Below, one piece after another: positions 29,576 to 34,876 of a stretch of DNA of 34,876 bases (position 1 is the first letter of the stretch; every line of letters begins with the position of its first letter). The stretch is from contig JAIKZX010000155.1 of the NCBI GenBank assembly GCA_024681935.1, forward strand, positions 1 through 34,876. Reading direction: 5' to 3'. The stretch is from Fretibacterium sp. GTDB taxonomy: Bacteria; Synergistota; Synergistia; Synergistales; Aminobacteriaceae. Made by a program: the position numbers and the translations under genes. The notes below the pieces were generated by a model, which saw only the letters and a program-made list of their open reading frames with translations, was not told where the DNA came from and did no database searches.

Positions 29576-30685
29576 ATGAGCTTGTTCAGGCCCCGCCTTT
29601 CTGACCGCCTGATTCTGGGGGCCGTTGCAGGGCCATTCCTCTTTGGCATTTTGATTTTTACGTTGATTTTTGTCGCGGGGGACCTGCTCTTTCAGGCGGC
29701 GAAACTGGTTATTGAGCAGGGGGTTTCGCTGGGCGTGGTGTTGCGGCTGTTCTTCTACCGGCTGCCGGAGGTGGTGGCCATGACGCTCCCCATGTCCTCG
29801 TTGCTGGCCACGCTGCTGGGTATGTCCACCCTGGCGGCCGGCAGCGAGCTCATCGCGCTGAAGTCCCTGGGTGTTCCCTTCTCCCGGGTGCTGCGTCCTA
29901 TTGTGACCGCCTCCGTTCTGGTTTCCGTCATCGCGCTTTCCTTCAACGAGACAGTTGTCCCCTTCACCGCCCTTGCGGCCGACCGCCTGATGAGATACGA
30001 GATATTGAAGAATCAGGCCTCGGCCGTCCAGGAAAAGGTCTTTTTGCGCATTGAGGAGGGGGGGGAACTGAGGCGCGTCCTCTACGTTGACCAGCTTGAC
30101 ACAAAAAAGGGCGTCATGAGCGGCATCATGATGCACGAGTTTGAAAAGGACCTCCTGGTGCGTACACTCACTGCCATGCAGGGGGTGTGGCGGGATGGTC
30201 AGTGGTGGATTGAGGACGGCCGTGTCTACGACGTTGACCAGGAGGGGGAGGTGCGTCTGCTGCTCCGCTTTGAGCGGCAGAAGCTGGCCCTGAATCTTTC
30301 GCCTGATCAGCTCCGGATGAGCACGCGGAAGCCTTCCAACATGAGCGCGTACGAGCTGTGGAGTTATATCCGTCAGGCTGGGGCCGTGGGGGCGGATTTG
30401 TCGAAGCTCTGGGTCATGTTTCACCTCAAGCTGGCTGTGCCCTGGGCCTGTGTCATCATGGCGGTGCTGGGGGCCGGGTTCGGCGCGTCGCGTCGCGGAC
30501 GGTCCGGCTCCGGCGTTGGATTCGGGATCAGTGTCGTCATCGTCTTTGCCTACTATGTGGTGATGTCCATGTGCCGTGCCCTGGGCGAGGCAGGGACACT
30601 TCTGCCCGTCCTGGCCGGATGGGGCCCCAACTTTGTCTTTGCCGCCGTGGCGCTCTTCTTCGCGCTGAGGGTGGACCGGATATGA
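29576..30685 (+). CDS. LPS transport permease LptF/LptG (YjgP/YjgQ family)
   Basis: One of the two permeases of the LptB2FGC complex that extracts LPS from the inner membrane and feeds it to the Lpt bridge. The 369-residue protein has the family layout: three N-terminal membrane helices (about 14-120), a periplasmic domain with beta-jellyroll character (about 130-265), then three C-terminal helices (about 275-365). The N-terminal segment SDRLILGAVAGPFLFG and LPMSSLLATLLGMSTLAAGSELIALKSLG are characteristic; the latter contains the coupling helix that meets LptB. LptF and LptG cannot be told apart here, and only one copy is in the window. The stop overlaps lpxI (ATGA). Its presence with lpxI and lpxB shows an LPS-bearing outer membrane. 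Confidence 0.9.
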   Translation: MSLFRPRLSDRLILGAVAGPFLFGILIFTLIFVAGDLLFQAAKLVIEQGVSLGVVLRLFFYRLPEVVAMTLPMSSLLATLLGMSTLAAGSELIALKSLGVPFSRVLRPIVTASVLVSVIALSFNETVVPFTALAADRLMRYEILKNQASAVQEKVFLRIEEGGELRRVLYVDQLDTKKGVMSGIMMHEFEKDLLVRTLTAMQGVWRDGQWWIEDGRVYDVDQEGEVRLLLRFERQKLALNLSPDQLRMSTRKPSNMSAYELWSYIRQAGAVGADLSKLWVMFHLKLAVPWACVIMAVLGAGFGASRRGRSGSGVGFGISVVIVFAYYVVMSMCRALGEAGTLLPVLAGWGPNFVFAAVALFFALRVDRI

Positions 30686-31503
30686 CGGAGACAGTCAGGT
30701 CTCCTCTTGCCCTTATTGCCGGTGAAGGGGTTCTCCCTGTAGCTATCGCCCGAAAATTGTCAGAGGAGGGCAGGCCTCCTCTGATTCTCACTCTGCGGAA
30801 TGATCTGGAGACCTTACGCCCCCTGGCGGGGAAGCTGATTCATCTGCGGGCGCCCAGTATGGGGCGTTGTGTGCGCGAGATCAAAAGCTGGGGTGCCACG
30901 GCGCTCATCATGGCAGGGCGGGTTCCCAAGCGCGTAATCTACTGTCTCCCCCTGCTGTTCGACCCTCTCACACGTTCCATCCTGGCCCGCAGCCTGCGCG
31001 ACGACCACTCCCTCCTCGGATCCATTGTTTCCGCCTTTGAGGAGGAGGGAATTCAGGTGCTGCCCTATTGGCAGATACTTCCGGAGTTTCTGGCCTCTGA
31101 GGGCCGCCTGTCGGAGCGGGACCCAACGGAAAAAGAGTGGGCTGATGTGAACTGTGGACGGGAGATCCTGCGCGTAACGCTGCCCTGCTCCTTCGGCCAG
31201 GCCGTGGCTGTGGCGGACGGGGCCGTCGTGGCTGTGGAGGCGATGGAGGGCACGGACGCGATGATTGAGCGCGCCGGCGCGCTCTCCGGGACGGGCTCCG
31301 TCGTCAAGATGATGAAGGACGGTCAGGACCTCCGCTATGACCTGCCTACCATCGGGCCCGTCACCATTGAGACCATGCACAAAGCGGGGCTAACCTGTCT
31401 CGCCGTCGAGGCGGGGCGCACGTTGATTGTCAATCCGGACGACACCCTCTCGCGGGCGGGGAAATACGGCATCGCTGTGGTGGGGATAATCCCTTCGGTT
31501 TAA
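30682..31503 (+). CDS. lpxI: UDP-2,3-diacylglucosamine diphosphatase LpxI
   Basis: Cleaves UDP-2,3-diacylglucosamine to lipid X and UMP, the fourth step of lipid A synthesis, replacing LpxH in many non-enteric bacteria. The 273-residue protein (former DUF1009) has the N-terminal LALIAGEGVLPVAIAR, the RDDHSLLGSIVSAFEEEG region, PTEKEWADVNCGREIL and the C-terminal active-site segment VVAVEAMEGTDAMIERAG followed by KMMKDGQDLRYDLPTIGPVTI. Catalytic Asp residues are in this last region in characterised LpxI. ATG 30682 overlaps the stop of lptF/G (ATGA); the longer frame from 30358 lies wholly inside lptF/G and is rejected. lpxB, the next enzyme in the pathway, follows after 61 bases. Confidence 0.93.
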   Translation: MTETVRSPLALIAGEGVLPVAIARKLSEEGRPPLILTLRNDLETLRPLAGKLIHLRAPSMGRCVREIKSWGATALIMAGRVPKRVIYCLPLLFDPLTRSILARSLRDDHSLLGSIVSAFEEEGIQVLPYWQILPEFLASEGRLSERDPTEKEWADVNCGREILRVTLPCSFGQAVAVADGAVVAVEAMEGTDAMIERAGALSGTGSVVKMMKDGQDLRYDLPTIGPVTIETMHKAGLTCLAVEAGRTLIVNPDDTLSRAGKYGIAVVGIIPSV

Positions 31504-31561
31504 GATCAGAGGCCCTCTGTTATGAAAAAAAATATTTTAAGCTGTCCGATTTATGGAGGCC

Positions 31562-31588
31562 ATTATGAATAACGCTGTTATTCATAAT
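31562..31588 (+). promoter_or_regulatory. Perfect 12-bp palindrome covering the lpxB start codon
   Basis: ATTATGAATAAC (31562-31573) and its exact reverse complement GTTATTCATAAT (31577-31588) flank GCT. The lpxB ATG (31565-31567) lies inside the left arm and the GGAGG site (31555-31559) ends 2 bases before it. As RNA it would form a 12-bp stem hiding the start codon; as DNA it could bind a dimeric regulator. It is far more AT-rich than the gene around it. Confidence 0.7.
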
Positions 31589-32809
31589 AATATATTTGTG
31601 AGCTGCGGCGAGGTCAGCGGCGACCTCTACGCGGCGGATTTTATCTCGGCGTTGCTGGCACGGAGGCCCGATATGCGAGGCCAGGTCTGGGGAATGATGG
31701 GGCCAAAAGCCCTTGCTGCGTGCGGCGGACCGGGCCTGTGCCCCCCGGCGGAAAAGGGCCTGTTGCCCCATTGGAGCTACGAGGCGCTGAAGATGATGGG
31801 CATAGCCGAGGTCATTCCCGCCCTGCCGCGCATCCTTCGCCTTCGCCGGGCAATGGTCCAGGCCATAATGGAACACCAGCCCGCCGCCGTCGTCCTCATT
31901 GACAGCCCCGACTATCATCTGGCCCTGGCCGCGGCGTTGCGCCGCGCGGGGTACAGGGGGCGCCTCATCAGCCTCATTCCCCCCACCGTCTGGGCCTGGC
32001 GCAGCGGGCGCGTCAAGAACCTGAGGCGGGACTTCGACCTCTGCCTGCCGCTGTTCTCGTTTGAGCACCGCTTTTTGCTGGAGCATGGGGTCCGCTCCCT
32101 GTGGATGGCCCACCCCCTTGTTCAGAGCCTGAGAAACTGTTCCGTTCCTGACGAACTGAAACATCGCCTGTCGGGTTCGCGGCCTGTGGCCCTCATGCCG
32201 GGCAGCCGCCGCTACGATATCAAATTTCACCTGGATACGCTGCTGGGTACGGCGCGTATCCTCAGGGATGAGGGCTTCCTGCCCGTGTTCTCCATCGCGC
32301 CGGGGCTGTCCGCGCCGTTGGCTGAGGAACTGCGCCAGCGCACCCGGGGCTTTGAGGTCTGGGAGGGAGAGGGACGCGAGCTGATGGCTGCCTCCCTGGC
32401 TGTGGCCGGGGTTTCCGGCACGGTAGCGGTGGAGGCCATGCTGCTGCGGCGCTTCATGGTGGTAATCTACAACCTCAACCGCGTGACCTATGCCCTGCTG
32501 AAGCTCATGGTTCGCACCCCGCACATCTCCATTCCCAATTATTTAACGGAGGCTGAGCCACCCGATGAGAGCTCTGAAAAACCCCTGTACCCCGAGCTGC
32601 TCTGCAGCCGGGCGACGCCGGAGGCCATCGTGACGGAGCTGCACCGTTACCTTGATGACCCTGCGAGAAAAACGGAGATAGACCGCCGGCTGGAGGATGC
32701 CCGGGGCGCAATGGGGGTTGATGATGCGGCGGCCTTCTGGGCGAAGTGTGTGGCGGAGGAGATGGAGCAAGGGCAGTCTGGCCCCTTAACGGGCAGAAAG
32801 GCTCTGTAG
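31565..32809 (+). CDS. lpxB: Lipid-A-disaccharide synthase
   Basis: Joins UDP-2,3-diacylglucosamine and lipid X to the lipid A disaccharide at the inner membrane (GT-B glycosyltransferase, family GT19). The 414-residue protein has the N-terminal FVSCGEVSGDLYAADF (usually AGEASGDxxGA), then LIDSPDYHLALAAALR and ISLIPPTVWAWRSGRVKNLRRDFDLCLPLFSFE. The C-terminal half contains LMPGSRRYDI (usually PGSRxxEI) and VSGTVAVEAMLLRRFMVVIYNLNRVTY. ATG at 31565 has GGAGG 5 bases upstream and is preferred to the in-frame ATG at 31553, whose position overlaps that site. Start region and first codons form a perfect palindrome. Product of LpxI is its substrate, so the two make a pathway pair. Confidence 0.93.
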   Translation: MNNAVIHNNIFVSCGEVSGDLYAADFISALLARRPDMRGQVWGMMGPKALAACGGPGLCPPAEKGLLPHWSYEALKMMGIAEVIPALPRILRLRRAMVQAIMEHQPAAVVLIDSPDYHLALAAALRRAGYRGRLISLIPPTVWAWRSGRVKNLRRDFDLCLPLFSFEHRFLLEHGVRSLWMAHPLVQSLRNCSVPDELKHRLSGSRPVALMPGSRRYDIKFHLDTLLGTARILRDEGFLPVFSIAPGLSAPLAEELRQRTRGFEVWEGEGRELMAASLAVAGVSGTVAVEAMLLRRFMVVIYNLNRVTYALLKLMVRTPHISIPNYLTEAEPPDESSEKPLYPELLCSRATPEAIVTELHRYLDDPARKTEIDRRLEDARGAMGVDDAAAFWAKCVAEEMEQGQSGPLTGRKAL

Positions 32810-32860
32810 CGGAACCCAAAGTCAGGGCTGCAAAACACCTCTCATTTTTGCCCCCGTATT

Positions 32861-32891
32861 ATGCCGTCACTGCCCCTTTACGGGACGGCAT
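32861..32891 (+). other. Hairpin in the 3' region after lpxB
   Basis: ATGCCGTC (32861-32868) pairs perfectly with GACGGCAT (32884-32891) around a 15-base loop, without a T-run. It lies in a 232-base gap (32810-33041) with no gene that I can support and could protect the mRNA 3' end. Confidence 0.4.
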
Positions 32892-32980
32892 CACTCCCAC
32901 TCAGTTACGCCGGGCGTCGGTTTTCATGAATTAAAGACAGGGGATAAAGCAAAAAACTCCGCGGCACGAAATCGCAAGGC

Positions 32981-33014
32981 GTTCAGGGGGGCGAAGAGCC
33001 CCCCTGAACTTTTT
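32981..33014 (+). terminator. Strong intrinsic terminator of the lptF/G-lpxI-lpxB operon
   Basis: A perfect 12-bp stem (GTTCAGGGGGGC at 32981-32992 with 32998-33009, 5-base loop) followed by TTTTT (33010-33014). It lies 171 bases after the lpxB stop, so the transcript has a long 3' untranslated region. The minus strand has no T-run after the stem, though the stem could also slow the converging ABC transporter transcript. Confidence 0.88.
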
Positions 33015-33041
33015 AATGTGTTTGTGGGGCGTTTTGTGTCC

Positions 33042-34118
33042 CTACAGCAGATGCGCGCACTCCTTGTCAAAGGAGATCCACGCGTCCTCTCCCACGCGGA
33101 ACACTCTGCGCCCGATGGGGCAGTTGTCCGCCACCTTCACCAGCGTTTCGCCCACGCGCACATGGTAGTTCTGGTAGGAGCCCATGAAACAGCTCAGCTC
33201 CACCCGGCAGGGCAAAAGCCCGCTGTCACCGATTCGAACTGCCTCGGGGCGCAGCACGATTTCCCTGGTTTCTCCCACCACAGGCTCACCGCTGCAAACG
33301 ACGCTGACTTTTCTGCCGTCCACGTCCATCACGGCCTCACCCGGCCGCTGCTCCGCAATGACGCCCTTCAAAAAGCTGCACTCGCCGATGAAGTCCGCCA
33401 CGAACTCGCTGTTGGGGTGATAGTAGATATCAAACGGGGTCCCTATCTGTGATATCCGGCCTCCATTCAGCAGGATGATCCGGTCCGAGATGGACATGGC
33501 CTCGCTCTGGTCGTGGGTGACGTATATGGCGGTGATACCCAGCTGCTGCTGGATGCGGCGTATCTCGGTGCGCATCTGTACGCGCAGTTTGGCGTCCAGG
33601 TTGGACAGCGGCTCGTCGAACAGGAGCACGCCGGGCTCAAGCACAAGGGCGCGGGCCAGGGCGACACGCTGCTGCTGGCCGCCGGAGAGCTGGTTGGTGT
33701 AGCGGTTCTCCATGCCGCTCAACCCCACAAGGTCCATCATGCTGAATACCTTGTCGCGGATCTCCTGCTTGCTGAACTTGCGCAGCTTCAGGCCATAAGC
33801 GATGTTGTCGAAGATGTTGATGTGGGGGAACAGGGCATAGCTCTGGAACACCATGGCAGTATCGCGCTTGTTGGGCGTCAGCTCGTTGATGGGCTCGTCT
33901 CCGAGATAGATTTCACCGGCGTCAGGGCTCTCGAACCCGGCAATCATGCGCAGTGTGGTGGTTTTGCCGCAGCCGGAAGGCCCAAGCAGGGTGACAAATT
34001 CGCCGGGGGCAATATCTATGGAGATGTCGTCAACCGCGTTGAACTGTTTTTTTGTCTTCGGATCCAGATATATCTTGGATACGTTTTCCAGGCGCACGCC
34101 TTTTTTAACCTTACTCAT
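33042..34118 (-). CDS. ABC importer ATP-binding protein (FbpC/PotA type)
   Basis: The ATPase of a binding-protein-dependent importer of the ferric iron/polyamine/phosphonate group. The 358-residue protein has Walker A GPSGCGKTTTLRMIAG, the Q-loop MVFQSYALFPHINI, signature LSGGQQQRVALARAL, Walker B GVLLFDEPLSNLDAKLR and the H-loop IYVTHDQSEAMSISD. A C-terminal TOBE-like regulatory domain (about 240-358) is present, as in FbpC and PotA. Within this group, the partner permease (iron-type) suggests Fe(III) or aminoethylphosphonate. ATG 34118 overlaps the permease stop (ATGA); the longer frame to 34232 is inside the permease gene and is rejected. The substrate-binding protein would lie outside the window. 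Confidence 0.88.
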   Translation of the reverse strand: MSKVKKGVRLENVSKIYLDPKTKKQFNAVDDISIDIAPGEFVTLLGPSGCGKTTTLRMIAGFESPDAGEIYLGDEPINELTPNKRDTAMVFQSYALFPHINIFDNIAYGLKLRKFSKQEIRDKVFSMMDLVGLSGMENRYTNQLSGGQQQRVALARALVLEPGVLLFDEPLSNLDAKLRVQMRTEIRRIQQQLGITAIYVTHDQSEAMSISDRIILLNGGRISQIGTPFDIYYHPNSEFVADFIGECSFLKGVIAEQRPGEAVMDVDGRKVSVVCSGEPVVGETREIVLRPEAVRIGDSGLLPCRVELSCFMGSYQNYHVRVGETLVKVADNCPIGRRVFRVGEDAWISFDKECAHLL

Positions 34119-34876
34119 GCCCACACTTTCCTTTCTGCGCGTTCCTGCCGGCGGCTGGTGCCAAAGACGCTCAGCAGCAGATTCATCAGCGCAATGGCGC
34201 AGTACACGATGGCCATCAGCATCGTGGCCCATGCGCAGGCCTCAGAATACTCGCCCCTGTCCACAACAGTCATAATCTGTGGCGTAATCAGCTTCCACGC
34301 TGGAGAGATAAGGAATATCACCGCGCTGGTGGCCGTGATGGAACGGGCGAAAGTCGTCACCAGTCCGCTGATAAAGGAGTCCTTGATCAATGGCAACGTG
34401 ACGGATGTGAACACCTTTCCGCTGTCAGCGCCCATGTCGTAGGCGGATTCCTCAAGGGACTTGTCAATCTGCCGCAGCGCTGCCACACCGGAGCGGGTGC
34501 CGACGGGCAGGCTGCGCACCACAAACGCGATGACCAGTATGCTCCCCGTCCCGGCCAGAACCATTGCGCCGCTGTTGAATATCCCCGTGATGTAGCCGCG
34601 CAGCAGGGCAATGCCCAACACCGTGCCGGGCACGGCCATGGCGAACATGGTCACGAACTCCATGGCACTGCGGCCTGGGAACCGGCGCTTCACCACCAGA
34701 TAGGCAATGATCATGGACATAAAGGCCGTGATGAAGGCCGCAATCAGGGACAGCAGCATGGAATCCCAGAAGGGCTGAAGCCCGCGGTCAAACACCTTCT
34801 GGAAATGGGTCGTGACCAGCGTGAAACGCCGGCCCCACTGCTGGAACAGCGCTCCAAGGGGGATCAGCGCGTACAT
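34115..34876 (-). CDS. ABC importer permease (FbpB-like), C-terminal part; 5' end beyond the window
   Basis: The membrane component partnering the ATPase downstream. The 253 residues in view have about six hydrophobic segments and the EAA coupling motif KSLEESAYDMGADSGKVFTSVTLPLI-type loop (about 140-165) that docks to the ATPase. FbpB-type iron permeases are double-length fusions with two such halves; this is probably the second half, because the frame is open to the right edge and the ATG there looks internal. The stop overlaps the start of the ATPase gene. Transport of ferric iron or a related anion complex is likely by family; it could also be a polyamine or phosphonate system. Confidence 0.82.
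   Translation of the reverse strand: MYALIPLGALFQQWGRRFTLVTTHFQKVFDRGLQPFWDSMLLSLIAAFITAFMSMIIAYLVVKRRFPGRSAMEFVTMFAMAVPGTVLGIALLRGYITGIFNSGAMVLAGTGSILVIAFVVRSLPVGTRSGVAALRQIDKSLEESAYDMGADSGKVFTSVTLPLIKDSFISGLVTTFARSITATSAVIFLISPAWKLITPQIMTVVDRGEYSEACAWATMLMAIVYCAIALMNLLLSVFGTSRRQERAERKVWA

Noticed and set aside
29447-30424. 325-codon minus-strand open frame opposite lptF/G
   Set aside because: Composition dominated by His, Gln and Arg, typical of antisense to membrane helices; no motif.

Overview
The window is a compact, GC-rich piece of a bacterial chromosome. A Gram-negative (diderm), flagellated cell is indicated: the end of a flagellar cap gene (fliD) is followed much later by lipid A and LPS export genes (lptF/G, lpxI, lpxB). 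The gene order cmk-plsC, yicC-gmk-rpoZ-coaBC-priA, the LpxI route and the YedE/YedF selenium pair fit a Synergistota-like anaerobe. That placement is an inference; there is no rRNA in the window to test it.

Layout. 1-4.8 kb (+): fliD 3' end, terminator, an MFS transporter, mazG, a D-allulose/D-tagatose 3-epimerase and a small membrane protein. 4.9-6.3 kb (-): two repeats of the pattern 'tRNA, intrinsic terminator, protein gene': tRNA-Ser(GGA)/copZ-like and tRNA-Pro(CGG)/nudC, each tRNA with a good sigma70-type promoter. 6.5-10.3 kb (-): a run reading sirtuin, unknown 502-aa protein, possible 38-codon selenocysteine mini-gene, yedE, yedF/tusA-like. 10.35-11 kb (+): a phospholipid-methyltransferase-like gene and terminator. 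11.1-13.2 kb (+): a probable defence island, namely the relic of a type I restriction HsdR start followed by an ATPase/HNH pair resembling Septu (PtuA/PtuB).

13.3-21.4 kb (+) is a housekeeping run: rluB-like pseudouridine synthase behind a structured leader, HDOD protein, cmk, plsC, yicC, gmk, rpoZ, coaBC and a PriA homologue that has lost its helicase motifs. 21.4-23.4 kb (-) holds an ABC-F ATPase that appears to start at CTG. 23.5-32.8 kb (+) carries a secreted protein, phosphomannomutase, trmB with a C-terminal extension, a short rsmD, a DUF4139 protein, a membrane PAS/degenerate-GGDEF protein, then lptF/G, lpxI and lpxB, with a perfect 12-bp palindrome over the lpxB start codon. 32.8-33.04 kb is non-coding with a strong terminator, and the window closes with the ATPase and part of the permease of a ferric-iron/polyamine-type ABC importer (-).

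Most genes overlap or sit within a few bases of one another, so they are probably co-transcribed in long operons. The points most worth following are the possible Sec mini-gene before yedE, the ATPase-dead PriA, the Septu pair with its hsdR relic, the lpxB start-codon palindrome, the structured rluB leader, and the repeated tRNA-terminator-gene layout.
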